Notes: generated by a model from the sequence alone, not told the origin. A stretch of DNA of 64,000 nucleotides from Streptomyces sannanensis (GCF_039536205.1 NZ_BAAAYL010000001.1:248001-312000), one strand, 5' to 3'. Counted from the first letter of the stretch, positions 41,344-50,817 are shown. Numbers and translations are program-made.

Positions 41344-41357
41344 CTACAGTGCTGTAG
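41344..41357. promoter_or_regulatory. BlaI-type operator 3 (blaI/terD divergent promoter)
   Basis: CTACAGTGCTGTAG carries perfect CTACA/TGTAG arms and lies 77 bp from the blaI start and 65 bp upstream of the terD start, next to a likely -10 (TAATGA). One bound repressor could control both genes. Confidence 0.8.
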
Positions 41358-41422
41358 ATTTTCTGGTAATGATCGAGTTACTGGCGCGCAGGCGCCCGCG
41401 ACCTCCGACAGAGGGAGACAGC

Positions 41423-41998
41423 ATGAGTGTGAGCCTCGCCAAGGGCGGCAATGTTTCACTGAGCAAGGAGGCCCCCGGTCTGAGCGCCGTGCTCGTGGGG
41501 CTCGGCTGGGACGTGCGCACCACCTCCGGCGCGGACTTCGACCTCGACGCCAGCGCGCTGCTCCTGGGCGACTCCGGAAAGGTCGTCTCCGACCGGCACT
41601 TCGTCTTCTACAACAACCTCACGAGCCCCGACGGCTCGGTCGAGCACACGGGCGACAACCTCACCGGCGAGGGAGAGGGAGACGACGAGTCCATCAAGGT
41701 GAACCTCGCCGCCGTACCGGCCGATGTCACCAGGATCGTGTTCCCCGTCTCGATTCACGAGGCCGATGCCCGCGGGCAGAGCTTCGGCCAGGTCCGCAAC
41801 GCCTTCATCCGCGTGGTCAACCAGACCGGCGGCACCGAACTGGCCCGCTACGACCTCTCCGAGGACGCCTCCACCGAAACCGCCATGGTCTTCGGCGAGC
41901 TCTACCGCAACGGCGCCGACTGGAAGTTCCGAGCAGTCGGTCAAGGCTATGCCTCCGGACTCGCCGGCATCGCCTCCGACTTCGGCGTCAACGTCTGA
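41423..41998 (+). CDS. terD: TerD-family stress protein
   Basis: A 191-residue calcium-binding TerD protein of normal length. Motifs are [57 protein letters not shown] and [20 protein letters not shown]. Family members bind Ca2+ through Asp-rich loops and are linked to tellurite, oxidative and envelope stress. ATG at 41423 follows GAGGGAG. Operator 3 lies in its promoter. TerB follows on the same strand. Confidence 0.95.
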   Translation: MSVSLAKGGNVSLSKEAPGLSAVLVGLGWDVRTTSGADFDLDASALLLGDSGKVVSDRHFVFYNNLTSPDGSVEHTGDNLTGEGEGDDESIKVNLAAVPADVTRIVFPVSIHEADARGQSFGQVRNAFIRVVNQTGGTELARYDLSEDASTETAMVFGELYRNGADWKFRAVGQGYASGLAGIASDFGVNV

Positions 41999-42092
41999 CG
42001 GACAACCGCCTGCCGGCCCGGGGCGTCACATGGCCCGGGCCTGCGGGCAGACGACTTCAACTACCACCCACCGCACTCCGAGGAGAAGCACC

Positions 42093-42548
42093 ATGGCTCT
42101 GTGGGACCGCATCAAGGAATCCGCGTCGACGATGCAAACACAGCTCGTGGCCAAGAAGAACGACCTCAAGAGCGGCGCCTTCCGCGACGCGAGCATGGCC
42201 ATGTGTGCCCTCGTCGCCGCCGCCGACGGCACCGTCGATCCCTCCGAGCGGCGCCGTGTCGCCCAGCTCATCGCCACCAACGAGGTCCTGCAGAACTTTC
42301 CCGCCGAAGACCTCCAGCGCCGCTTCGACAGCAACCTCGACAAGCTGACCGCCGACTTCGACTTCGGCAAGGTCAGCGTCCTCCAGGAAATCGCCAAGGC
42401 CAAGAAGAAGCCGGCCGAGGCCCGCGCCGTCATCCAGATCGGCATCGTCATCGGCGGCGCAGACGGCGACTTCGACAAGACCGAACAGGCCGTCGTCCGC
42501 GAAGCCTGCTACACCCTGGACCTGCCGCCGCACGAGTTCGACCTGTAA
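42093..42548 (+). CDS. terB: TerB-family tellurite-resistance protein
   Basis: A 151-residue all-helical TerB protein: MCALVAAADGTVDPSERRRV, QEIAKAKKKPAEARAVIQIG and IVIGGADGDFDKTEQAVVRE carry the acidic metal-binding patterns (ADGTVDPSE, ADGDFD). It likely works with TerD near the membrane in stress response. ATG at 42093 follows GAGGAG. It is 94 bp downstream of terD and may be co-transcribed. Confidence 0.93.
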   Translation: MALWDRIKESASTMQTQLVAKKNDLKSGAFRDASMAMCALVAAADGTVDPSERRRVAQLIATNEVLQNFPAEDLQRRFDSNLDKLTADFDFGKVSVLQEIAKAKKKPAEARAVIQIGIVIGGADGDFDKTEQAVVREACYTLDLPPHEFDL

Positions 42549-42889
42549 CCGGGCCTGCGGGAGCGTGCCGGCCTCATCGCACGCTCCCCGCAGCGGCCCG
42601 ACAACCGACGCCGCCGCCCGTCGCGCGCGACACTGGTTGTGGGCCCTGGCCACGGTCGCGGTCGTCACGTCGGGCGCACTGTACGACGAGGGTCCGCACA
42701 CCGCCCCGGGCCGGGAAAGCCGTCCACGGGAGCGCTGGGCGCGAGGAGGGGGTCCACGCTGCCCTGGCCCGACCGCTTCGGCCGGGCCAGGGGGCATTCC
42801 GGTGGCTGTTCGGCCGAGGCGGCCGTTACGGTGAGTCGACCCTGTACTCCACATGACGCGTGCTGTGCGCACCGACGCAGGGAGGCGGC
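42549..42889. other. Intergenic region, no supported gene
   Basis: It contains an open frame (42565-42834) with one hydrophobic stretch (HWLWALATVAVVTSGALYD), but its tail has shadow-like Arg/Pro composition and its ribosome site is poor. A weak G+C hairpin lies near 42549-42590. The promoter of the next gene must be here. Confidence 0.5.
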
Positions 42890-44434
42890 TTGGACGGCAA
42901 GAACCGAGCGAAGTGGAACCGCAGGCGCTTTCTGTGCGCGTGCGCGGCAATAGGTGTCACGAACGCGGCAGCCACCGCGTGCGAGCAGCACACGGCGCGC
43001 CCTCGGCCCGCAGAGAGCACAGGGCGGGCGGAGAACGAAACGGAACTGCCGGGCGCCGACGACTGGCGGATTCGCTCGCAGGGGCCTCCAGAGGCCGTCG
43101 CGGGGTACGCCGATCAGGTGAGCGTGCTGCCTGGTGAGTCCTTCGGGCTGCACGTGTCGACCACCGCACCCGGCTTCCGCGTCTCCGCCTACCGCATGGG
43201 CTGGTACGGCGGCGTGCAGGCACGGCTGGTGTGGCGTTCCGAGCGGGTGCCGGGACGCGCCCAGGGCGCTCCCCGCCTGGAGGGGGCGACGCGTACGGTG
43301 CGTGCCCACTGGAAACGTACTCTCACCGTCGGCACGCAGGGCTGGCCGGAAGGCGCGTACCTGCTGCGCCTGGACGCGGAGAGCGGTCATCAGCGGTACG
43401 TGCCGTTGATCGTCCGCTCAGCGCACGGCGCCGGCCGCACGGTACTGATGTCCGCGCCCGCCACCTGGCAGGCGTACAACCGATGGGGCGGCTACAACCT
43501 CTACGAGGGATCGGACGGCACATACGGCTCGAGGTCGCTCGTGGTCAGCTTCGACAGGCCCTACGACCGCAACGGCGCGGAGAAGTTCATGGTCTACGAG
43601 CGGGCAGCGGTGGCACTGGCCGAGCGCCTCGGTATCCCGCTCGCCTACACCACCGGCATGGACGTCCACCGCGACCCCCGCGTCCTGCGCGGCGCGACGA
43701 CGGTGGTCGTGCTGGGGCACGACGAGTACTGGACCCCGCAACAGCGGGAGCACATCACCAAGGCACGGGACGCCGGCACCAATCTCGCCATCATGGGCGC
43801 CAATACGTGCTACCGGCGAGTCCGGCTGGAGCAGGGGCACGACTCCCCCGATCACACTGTGGTCTGCTATAAGAGCTCCTACACGTCCGACCCGTACTAC
43901 CCACGTCGTCCGGCCCTGGTCACCACCGACTTCCGCGCGGCCCCCGCACCCGACCCCGAATCGGGTCTCACCGGGGTGCTGTACGAGGGATATCCGGTGG
44001 ACGCGCCGTATGTCGTCCACACGCCCGACCACTGGCTGTTCGAGAGAACCGGCGTCCGGTCGGGCGACACGTTCGAGCATCTGGTGGGCGTGGAGTACGA
44101 CCGGGTTTTTCCGGGCATGCCCGGCCCCGAGGACATCGAGATCGTCGCGCACTCCCCCGTCGTGTGCAACGGCCGCATGAGTCACAGCGACTCGGCGTAC
44201 TACACCGTGCCCAGCGGTGCGGGCGTCTTCGCGAGCGGAACAATGCGCTGGGTGGAGGGCCTCATGGCGGGCACCCACGACAACGGACGCAACCACGGGA
44301 TGGACGCCCGTACGGGCGCGTTCGTCACCCGTACCACGGAGAACCTGTTGAGAGCCTTCGCCGTCGGGCCGGCGGCCCGGCACCGCCCACCCGTCCGGAA
44401 CAACGTGCAGCAGGTGTACCAGACCCTGCTGTAG
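42890..44434 (+). CDS. N,N-dimethylformamidase-large-subunit-like exported protein
   Basis: A 514-residue protein with a Tat-type signal (NRRRFLCACAA) ending in an AATAC lipobox-like site. The body resembles the C-terminal domain of N,N-dimethylformamidase beta subunits: WRIRSQGPPEAVAGYADQVS, YRMGWYGGVQARLVW, WQAYNRWGGYNLYEG, VVLGHDEYWTPQQREHIT and NLAIMGANTCYRRV. The substrate is unknown; a glutamine-amidotransferase-like fold is expected. Start chosen is TTG at 42890, with GGGAGG 4 nt before; ATGs at 42853 are out of frame. Confidence 0.8.
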   Translation: MDGKNRAKWNRRRFLCACAAIGVTNAAATACEQHTARPRPAESTGRAENETELPGADDWRIRSQGPPEAVAGYADQVSVLPGESFGLHVSTTAPGFRVSAYRMGWYGGVQARLVWRSERVPGRAQGAPRLEGATRTVRAHWKRTLTVGTQGWPEGAYLLRLDAESGHQRYVPLIVRSAHGAGRTVLMSAPATWQAYNRWGGYNLYEGSDGTYGSRSLVVSFDRPYDRNGAEKFMVYERAAVALAERLGIPLAYTTGMDVHRDPRVLRGATTVVVLGHDEYWTPQQREHITKARDAGTNLAIMGANTCYRRVRLEQGHDSPDHTVVCYKSSYTSDPYYPRRPALVTTDFRAAPAPDPESGLTGVLYEGYPVDAPYVVHTPDHWLFERTGVRSGDTFEHLVGVEYDRVFPGMPGPEDIEIVAHSPVVCNGRMSHSDSAYYTVPSGAGVFASGTMRWVEGLMAGTHDNGRNHGMDARTGAFVTRTTENLLRAFAVGPAARHRPPVRNNVQQVYQTLL

Positions 44435-44458
44435 GCCCGACGCGATCGGGCACGGCGG

Positions 44459-44914
44459 TCAGCTGCTGACGGACTGCCAGGGGAACGGGACGAGGTCGGG
44501 TTCGACCCAGCCGACGCGGGCTGACGCACCGGACAGCGTCTCAGGGCGGTAGAACCGGCTCAGCAGCTGCTTGTCGAGCAGGTCCGGGTGCTGGTCGGCG
44601 AAGGCGTCGAAGTCGGCGCTGTCGGATGCGGCGACGTGGTGCCCCACGAGTTCGACCCAGGCGCGGCTGACAGTGACGTTGTACTTCTGTGGCACTCCTG
44701 CGCGGCGGGCGGTGGCCTGGATGCCGTCGCTGACCAGATCGATCGCCGCGGTGGTGCCGTACTGCCGGATCGCGAGCCAGGTGAGGTGGATGTGCTGGCG
44801 GTGGCCGAACCGTTCGGCGTCGGCCATCACCTGGGCCATCAGCGCGGCGAAGGGCGACCGGTCGTCACCGGACGCGTCATGGGTGGAGTGAGGACTGGGG
44901 TGGTGGATGGTCAT
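44459..44914 (-). CDS. Conserved protein of unknown function coupled to MarR
   Basis: A 151-residue soluble protein. Conserved-looking stretches are HRQHIHLTWLAIRQYGTTAA, YNVTVSRAWVELVGHH and DKQLLSRFYRPETL. Histidines cluster in HIHLTW and GHHVAAS, so a metal- or cofactor-binding enzyme is possible, but I do not recognise the family. The ATG at 44914 overlaps the stop of the MarR gene, so it is probably the regulator's main target or effector partner. Confidence 0.75.
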   Translation of the reverse strand: MTIHHPSPHSTHDASGDDRSPFAALMAQVMADAERFGHRQHIHLTWLAIRQYGTTAAIDLVSDGIQATARRAGVPQKYNVTVSRAWVELVGHHVAASDSADFDAFADQHPDLLDKQLLSRFYRPETLSGASARVGWVEPDLVPFPWQSVSS

Positions 44915-45345
44915 GCGCTTACCTTCGTCATTGCTTCCAGGACCGTGCGGAAACCCTCGACCGCCTCGGGGGACACCCCGGCCAGGACACGTTGCTCCAG
45001 CTCGCTGAGGGTCTGCCTGATCGTGGCGGCCGTCAGCCGTCCGGAGGGCGTCAGTTCGACGAGCACGGATCGGCGGTCGCCGGCGCGGGTGCCGCGGGTG
45101 ATGTGGCCGCGACGCTCCAGCCGGTCGAGCACGCTGGTCAGCGTGGTGGGGCGCGCGCCGACGGCGGCGCCCAGCTGGGACACCGTGCGGCCGTTGCCGT
45201 CGGCGAGGTTGGCCAGCGCGTTGATCTCGGAGGCGGTCAGGTCCAGATCGACGAGCTCGGCGGCAAGCACGTGCAGCGTGGTGTGCGTGGCACGCTGCAG
45301 GGCAAGCAGGGCCGAGGGCACCATGGGAACGGAATCGGACTTCAC
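44911..45345 (-). CDS. MarR-family transcriptional regulator
   Basis: A 144-residue winged-helix regulator: LTASEINALANLADGNGRTV, GARPTTLTSVLDRLERRGHI then GDRRSVLVELTPSG and the C-terminal dimer helix. MarR proteins usually repress their own operon and respond to phenolic or oxidising ligands. The GTG at 45345 is used; ATG at 45324 is an alternative. It overlaps the next gene by 4 bp. Near-direct repeats lie immediately upstream. Confidence 0.92.
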   Translation of the reverse strand: MKSDSVPMVPSALLALQRATHTTLHVLAAELVDLDLTASEINALANLADGNGRTVSQLGAAVGARPTTLTSVLDRLERRGHITRGTRAGDRRSVLVELTPSGRLTAATIRQTLSELEQRVLAGVSPEAVEGFRTVLEAMTKVSA

Positions 45346-45370
45346 GATTCCGGATATTACGATTTCGGAG
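45343..45370. promoter_or_regulatory. Direct-repeat operator candidate of the MarR unit
   Basis: ACGATTCCGGA and ACGATTTCGGA recur in tandem 17 bp apart around the marR start (45344-45371). They are likely regulator-binding sites or overlapping promoter elements. Function inferred. Confidence 0.4.
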
Positions 45371-45441
45371 TACCGAGTTCAAACTGAGCTCTCATACGTG
45401 GTCGGCCCCCGGCCGCGACGCCGGGGGCCTCACGGCCGGGC

Positions 45442-46101
45442 TCACCCCTCGGCCCGTTGGGTGATGGGCGCCTCGGTGCGGTCTCCCAGGAATTCGTACC
45501 ACCGGCGCTCCAGACAGACGTATCGCACATCGGCTTCGACGAGGCTGAGGAACGCGGTCACGGTTTCGGTGAGGCGTTGCCGCAACCCCGGGTCGATCAG
45601 CGTTCCGTCCTCCGCGAATGCCTGGTAGCAATTGGCAAGGCTGAACATGTCCGGATAGACGCGAGTACCGAGGTGTTCCAAGGGGACTCTCAGCGCCCAC
45701 AGCCCTCGGTTGCCACCGATCAAGGACGGCGAGGCGGAGACAAGCAACGCGTGCTTGGTCCTGAACGGCTGCGGCCGTACACGTGAGACCCAGTCGATCG
45801 CGTTCTTCAGTACGCCCGGCACGGAGCCGTTGTACTCGGGGGACGAGATGACGAAGGCATCGGACTGTTCGATCCGGTCACGCAGCGCGAGGGCGCCGTT
45901 CGGCAGTCCTGTGGCGGCCTCCACGTCGCCGTCGTACAACGGCATGTCGAAGTCGTGCATGGCAGCGTGGTCGACGGTGGCGCCGGTGTCGGAGATCAGC
46001 CGAACCACGAGGGACGCGAGGCGGGCGTTGGCCGATCCGGCCCGCAGTGCGGCGCCGAAGACGAGCACGCGCAGCGGGCCGGGATGGGCGTCCGTGGTCA
46101 T
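45442..46101 (-). CDS. NADPH-dependent FMN reductase
   Basis: A 219-residue flavodoxin-like oxidoreductase. The FMN phosphate-binding start is FGAALRAGSANARLA and the second site is ISSPEYNGSVPGVLKNAIDW, the NADPH-dependent FMN-reductase signature. It reduces FMN or quinone/azo compounds using NADPH. ATG at 46101. It stands alone; the gap to the alcohol dehydrogenase gene holds divergent promoters. Confidence 0.92.
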   Translation of the reverse strand: MTTDAHPGPLRVLVFGAALRAGSANARLASLVVRLISDTGATVDHAAMHDFDMPLYDGDVEAATGLPNGALALRDRIEQSDAFVISSPEYNGSVPGVLKNAIDWVSRVRPQPFRTKHALLVSASPSLIGGNRGLWALRVPLEHLGTRVYPDMFSLANCYQAFAEDGTLIDPGLRQRLTETVTAFLSLVEADVRYVCLERRWYEFLGDRTEAPITQRAEG

Positions 46102-46497
46102 GGGTACGTCCTTTCGTCATACGGGACCCGTACTCGGCCGGGGGCTCCGCGCGGACCAGTCCTGCGACGCCATGCGTCGGCTCGGGCAGCCAGGACCACC
46201 ATGCCGACGTGATACCGGCCCACTCGGTGGACCATGCCGATCCGACTCCGTGTGGCCCACCTGTTCCCCGGCCAGGATCTCCCGGACACGTCCGGCGCGC
46301 ATGGCAGAAGCTCACTACCAGTGCGCGTGACAACCGCCGCAGTGGGTCGCACAGGGACGAGCGTAGGCCAACCCCAGGTCGTGCGGCCGCGCTCGTGCAC
46401 GTTGCGGGGGCCCGAGCCCGTTTCGGCGCGCGCGATCCGGCCGGAGCTGATCTGCTGGTCGTCGACAGGCCGAGGCCGGCACACGGGAGAGATCTGG
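46102..46497. other. Divergent intergenic region, no supported gene
   Basis: It separates the FMN reductase (minus) from the alcohol dehydrogenase (plus). Open frames on both strands have Arg/Pro-rich shadow composition. I see no RNA, operator or recognisable remnant. Confidence 0.5.
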
Positions 46498-47520
46498 ATG
46501 AGCAGCTATCGAGTCGCGCAGGTGGCCGCCACAGGCGGGCCGTTCGAGATCGTCGAGCGTGAGGTACCACAGCCGGGTCCCGGCCATGTACGGGTCGCTG
46601 TGGACGCATGCGGAATCTGCCACAGCGACGCCCTGTTCGTGGACGCCATGCTGCCGGGCGTCCGGTTTCCGCTGGTACCCGGGCATGAGATCGCCGGACG
46701 CATCGAGGAACTCGGCGAGGGGACACACAGCGACTGGCGGTTGGGCGACCGGGTGGCGATCGGCTGGTTCGGCGGAAGCTGCCACCACTGCACGCCGTGC
46801 AGACAGGGCGACTTCATCGTGTGCCCGAACCTCAAGGTTCCGGGATGGGCGTACGACGGCGGTTTCGCCGAGACAGTGGTCGTGCCGACAGACGCCCTGG
46901 CCCGGATTCCCGACTCGCTGGCACCGACCGATGCGGCACCCATCGCCTGCGCCGGCGTGACCACGTACAACGGACTGCGGCGCAGCTCAGCGCAGCCGGG
47001 CGACCTGGTCGCCGTCCTCGGCATCGGTGGCCTGGGCCACCTGGGGGTGAGATACGCGGTCGCCATGGGCTTCGAAACCGTGGCCATCGCCCGCGGAGCC
47101 GACAAAGCCGACTTCGCCAAGCAACTCGGCGCGCACCACTACATCGACAGCACTACCGCCACCCCTGTCGCAGACGCGCTGCAGTCCCTCGGCGGCGCAC
47201 GGGTCGTCCTGGCCACCGCGGCCAACTCCCATGCCATCACGGCGACCGTGGACGGGCTGTCCCACCGCGGCGAGCTGGTGGTCATCGGCGCGGACACCGA
47301 ACCACTGGGAATCAGCCCGGTCCAGCTCCTCATGGCCGGTAAGATCATCCGCGGCCACCCGTCCGGCACCGCGCAGGACATCCAGGACACCTTGGCGTTC
47401 AGCGCCCTCCACGGGATCCGCCCGATGACCGAGACTGTGCCGCTGGGCCAGGCCGCAGAGGCGTACCAGCGGATGCTCTCCGGCGCGGCCCGCTTCCGGA
47501 TGGTGCTCACCACCCGCTGA
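46498..47520 (+). CDS. Zinc-dependent alcohol dehydrogenase
   Basis: A 340-residue medium-chain dehydrogenase. Catalytic zinc ligands lie in CGICHSD and GHEIAGRIEE. The structural-zinc loop SCHHCTPCRQGDFIVCPN keeps four Cys. The NAD(P)-binding motif is VLGIGGLGHLGVRYA. It oxidises an alcohol or reduces an aldehyde; substrate unknown. ATG at 46498 follows GGGAGA. Confidence 0.93.
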   Translation: MSSYRVAQVAATGGPFEIVEREVPQPGPGHVRVAVDACGICHSDALFVDAMLPGVRFPLVPGHEIAGRIEELGEGTHSDWRLGDRVAIGWFGGSCHHCTPCRQGDFIVCPNLKVPGWAYDGGFAETVVVPTDALARIPDSLAPTDAAPIACAGVTTYNGLRRSSAQPGDLVAVLGIGGLGHLGVRYAVAMGFETVAIARGADKADFAKQLGAHHYIDSTTATPVADALQSLGGARVVLATAANSHAITATVDGLSHRGELVVIGADTEPLGISPVQLLMAGKIIRGHPSGTAQDIQDTLAFSALHGIRPMTETVPLGQAAEAYQRMLSGAARFRMVLTTR

Positions 47521-47529
47521 CATTTCCCC

Positions 47530-48411
47530 TCACCCTTGAGGGTGTGCCGCACCGGGCGGGGACCGGTCCAGCAGCGTGGCCGCATAGTCGGGCACGTACG
47601 ACTGGAGGTCCCTGGGGGGCCGCTGGTATCCCGTCGACGAAGGCCGCGGCGGCAGCTGCACCAGCGGTGGCTCGACCTGGCCGTACGGGACGGTCGACAG
47701 CAGGTGGGCGATCATGTTGATGCGCGCTGCGCGCTTGTCGTCGCTCTCCACGACGTACCAGGGCGCCTCGGTGATGTCGGTGTGCACGAACATCTCGTCC
47801 TTCGCCCGGGAGTACGCCTCCCAGCGGGTGAAGGACTCCACGTCCATCGCGGAGAGCTTCCAGCGCCGTGTCGGGTCGCTGAGCCGCTTGCGGAACCGGC
47901 GCTCCTGCTCGGCGTCACTCACCGAGAACCAGTACTTGCGCAGCAGGATCCCGTCCTCGGTGAGCATCCGCTCGAAGATGGGACATTGATGAAGAAAGCG
48001 CCGGTATTCATCCGGGGTGCAGAAGCCCATGACGTGCTCGACGCCGGCCCGGTTGTACCAGCTGCGGTCGAACAGCACGATCTCTCCCCCGGCCGGGAGC
48101 TGCTCGGCGTAGCGCTGGAAGTACCACTGGGTGCGCTCGCGCTCGGTCGGCACCGGCAGGGCGACGATGCGGGCGATGCGCGGGTTGAGGTGCTCGGTGA
48201 CCCGTTTGATCGTGCCGCCCTTGCCGGCCGCGTCGCGGCCCTCGAAGAGGACCACGAGCCGCTCGCCTGTGGCCCGTACCCACTCCTGGAGCTTGACCAG
48301 CTCGATCTGGAGACGCAACAGCTCTTTCTCGTACGCAGCCGAGGACAGGCGGCCGGGGCCGTCCCCGGCCTTCGGCGTGCCGCCTTTCGTCCGATTCTTG
48401 CCAGGCACCAC
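47530..48411 (-). CDS. ppk2: Polyphosphate kinase 2 (PPK2)
   Basis: A 293-residue PPK2. Walker A is FEGRDAAGKGGT (about 56-67) and the Walker B/lid region is VLFDRSWYNRAGVEHVMGF. It moves phosphate between polyphosphate and nucleotides. The N-terminal lead (KNRTKGGTPKAGDGPG) is basic and flexible. GTG at 48411 follows GGGAGG. The gene is monocistronic. Confidence 0.93.
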   Translation of the reverse strand: MVPGKNRTKGGTPKAGDGPGRLSSAAYEKELLRLQIELVKLQEWVRATGERLVVLFEGRDAAGKGGTIKRVTEHLNPRIARIVALPVPTERERTQWYFQRYAEQLPAGGEIVLFDRSWYNRAGVEHVMGFCTPDEYRRFLHQCPIFERMLTEDGILLRKYWFSVSDAEQERRFRKRLSDPTRRWKLSAMDVESFTRWEAYSRAKDEMFVHTDITEAPWYVVESDDKRAARINMIAHLLSTVPYGQVEPPLVQLPPRPSSTGYQRPPRDLQSYVPDYAATLLDRSPPGAAHPQG

Positions 48412-48734
48412 GATTGCCTCCCTCGCATACCGTCAACGGGTTCAGCGTGGCAGCCGCGGTGACGACAAGCGACGCCGCGCGCTGCCTGCGGGTCACCAAG
48501 AACCGGCTGGTCGCAGCCAGTCCTCCGGCAGCCGTACTCGAGCCCTTCGGCGTAAAGGCCGCGACCGGGATTCCCAAGGCACCTCTCGACCGCGACCGGC
48601 CCAATCACACCATTCGTCGGCTTCCCGCGCTGCTGTTCATGTGATCTTCCGCAGACGTCGACGCAACCACTCCCGTTTACTCCGTGCACGAAACCTACGG
48701 TGTGCGTGCTCATCCCGGAGATACGGAGACGTAC
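48412..48734. other. Intergenic region, no supported gene
   Basis: It holds the divergent promoters of ppk2 and the phosphoesterase gene. A plus-strand open frame (48414-48644) lacks a recognisable domain. No terminator or RNA was recognised. Confidence 0.5.
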
Positions 48735-50642
48735 ATGTGCAGCCCGCACCACAAGCCTGACGGCCCACAACTGGGCACCAGCCGCCGATCGCTTCTGCGC
48801 AACGCAGGGCTGGTGGGCGCCGGAGCCGTGGCCGCCGGCGTGATCGGGACGCCGACCGCCGCCGCGGCTCCCTTGCTGCCGCCCGGCGCCGAAGCCCGGA
48901 GCGCGGAGCCCGGTCGTGGACGGCCCGATCCCGACAGCCCCCGGTTCACGCTGGTGGTGATGCCCGACACCCAGTACCTCTTCGACGGTCAGAGCATCCA
49001 CCCCGAGCCGATCGAGGCGTCCTTCCGCTACATCCTCGACAACTCCGCGGACGAGAACATCGTCTTCATGTCGCACCTCGGCGACCTCACCCAGAACGGC
49101 CAGAAGAACGAGTTCGACGCGATCAGCAAGGCCTTCGAGCTGCTGGACCACAGTGACGTGGGCTACAGCGTGCTCGCGGGCAACCACGACGTCGGCTCGG
49201 GCGGCAACGACCAGCGTGGCAACACTCCGTACCGGGACGCCTTCGGCCCCCAGCGCTTCCGCAAGGCACGTACCTTCGGCGGCGCCAGCCCCGACGGCTA
49301 CAACACCTACCACCTGTTCCGGGCCGCCGGCCGGGAGTGGCTGGTGCTCGCCCTGGACTGGCGGCTCTCCGCGGCCGGCTTCGCCTGGGCGCAGAACGTG
49401 ATCGCGCAGCATCCCGGGACTCCGGTCATCCTGACGACGCATGAACTCGTCTACGCGAACAAACCCGGTGACGAGGCCCAGCTCTCCGGCTACGGCCGAC
49501 AGCTGTGGGACAAACTGATCGCGGGCAACGATCAGATCTTCCTCACCCTGAACGGGCACTACTGGCCCGCAGGGCGGACGACCCGACGGAACGACGTCGG
49601 CAACGACGTCCACCTCCACATCACCAACTACCAGAACCGCTACTACGGCGGCGCCGCCATGATCCGGCTCTACCGGTTCGACCTGGCTCGGAACACCATC
49701 GATGTCGAGACCATCTCTCCGTGGGTCATGGGTCAGGCCGGTAGCCGGCTCAACGCCCTGGAGCGCCAGGAGATCGAACTCACCGGCGACCAGGACCGTT
49801 TCTCCGTCCCGATCGACTTCGAACAGCGGTTCTCCGGCTTCGCGCCCGTGCCGGCGCGCGCGGCGCGCCCGGCGAGTCGGATGCTGATCCCCGGCACGGT
49901 GGCGTACTGGCGCTTCGACAGCGCCCAGCAGGACGGCTCACCGCTGTCCGACTCCGAGCGGGTCACCGATCTGAGCGGCCATGGAAACGACCTGGTCAAG
50001 GCGACGGTCCCGGGGAGCCCTGCCGACGCTCTCACCTGGTCCGCCGAGTTCCACCCCGACCAGCCGGGGCACGGCAGCATCTTCTTCACCGGGCACCAGA
50101 ACCCGCTGCAGGGCGCCTACCTGCAGACGGTCCCGCAGGCTCCGCTGAACCAGGCCACCTTCGCCTCCGGCTACACCATCGAGGCGTTCTTCAAGCTGCC
50201 CGCCGACTGGAACAGCCGCAACAACGCCTGGGCCGCCCTGCTCAGCCGGTGGGGCATGAGCGGCGAGGCGAAGAAGACCGGCGGCGACCCCGAGGAGCCG
50301 GTGGCCACGCTCAGCCTCTCCGGTGGCCGGGAGCTGCAGTGGGCGATGTACCCGCTGAACCGGGACGACTCGGTCACCAACTGGGGCCACGAACTCCCGC
50401 TCGACAGGTGGTGGCACGTGGCCGTGGTCAACGACGGCCGCCACACCACTATGTACGTCGACGGCTGCCCGGTGGTACGCAACCCCTCCACGGTGGCGAA
50501 CGGCATCACCACTCTCGGCATGCCCTGGCTGCTCGGCGGCTACGAGTACGGCGGCAAGCTCGACCAGGTCCTGCACGCCTTCGTCGGCGACGTCCGCATC
50601 GTCGACCGGGCCCTGCCCGTCGGCGCCTTCATGACGGCCTGA
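48735..50642 (+). CDS. Tat-exported metallophosphoesterase with LamG-like domain
   Basis: A 635-residue secreted protein. Tat signal: SRRSLLRNAGLVGAGAVAAG. Phosphoesterase metal motifs are VVMPDTQY, HLGDLTQNGQKNEF, LAGNHDVGSGGNDQ, LTTHELVYANKPG and LNGHYWPAGR. The C-terminal third (GTVAYWRFDS; GYTIEAFFKLPADWN; WWHVAVVNDGRHTTMYVDG) is a LamG/concanavalin-type domain. It likely hydrolyses phosphoesters outside the cell, docking through the lectin-like domain. ATG at 48735. Confidence 0.88.
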   Translation: MCSPHHKPDGPQLGTSRRSLLRNAGLVGAGAVAAGVIGTPTAAAAPLLPPGAEARSAEPGRGRPDPDSPRFTLVVMPDTQYLFDGQSIHPEPIEASFRYILDNSADENIVFMSHLGDLTQNGQKNEFDAISKAFELLDHSDVGYSVLAGNHDVGSGGNDQRGNTPYRDAFGPQRFRKARTFGGASPDGYNTYHLFRAAGREWLVLALDWRLSAAGFAWAQNVIAQHPGTPVILTTHELVYANKPGDEAQLSGYGRQLWDKLIAGNDQIFLTLNGHYWPAGRTTRRNDVGNDVHLHITNYQNRYYGGAAMIRLYRFDLARNTIDVETISPWVMGQAGSRLNALERQEIELTGDQDRFSVPIDFEQRFSGFAPVPARAARPASRMLIPGTVAYWRFDSAQQDGSPLSDSERVTDLSGHGNDLVKATVPGSPADALTWSAEFHPDQPGHGSIFFTGHQNPLQGAYLQTVPQAPLNQATFASGYTIEAFFKLPADWNSRNNAWAALLSRWGMSGEAKKTGGDPEEPVATLSLSGGRELQWAMYPLNRDDSVTNWGHELPLDRWWHVAVVNDGRHTTMYVDGCPVVRNPSTVANGITTLGMPWLLGGYEYGGKLDQVLHAFVGDVRIVDRALPVGAFMTA

Positions 50643-50653
50643 TCGGATCGTCC

Positions 50654-50685
50654 GTGTGCTCCCGGCGAGGTCGCCGGGAGCACAC
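50654..50685. terminator. Strong hairpin terminator
   Basis: GTGTGCTCCCGGCG / CGCCGGGAGCACAC, 14-bp arms and a 4-nt loop, 11 bp after the phosphoesterase gene and upstream of the TnpB element's right end. Confidence 0.85.
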
Positions 50686-50817
50686 CGCGTCAGCCCCGCC
50701 CGGCCAGGCTCTCTCGAGGGCGGTGACACCGTTGAGCGTGCCGACATGCTGCGGCCAGAACTCGGCATCACGCGCTGCCTGGTCTTACGTGCGCTCCGCA
50801 GGCGTTTACCGCCGCCG
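50686..50817 (-). ncRNA. TnpB 3' flank, candidate omega-RNA region
   Basis: The segment after the tnpB stop on the minus strand is non-coding and is where IS605-family elements encode the omega RNA that guides TnpB and ends at the element's right end. Structure and the guide boundary were not determined here; it is placed by analogy only. Confidence 0.4.

Noticed and set aside
42565..42834. Small membrane protein ORF
   Set aside because: One hydrophobic stretch but a poor ribosome site and a low-complexity Arg/Pro tail.
46102..46497. Remnant gene between FMN reductase and alcohol dehydrogenase
   Set aside because: Neither strand gives a recognisable motif; frames look like non-coding shadows.
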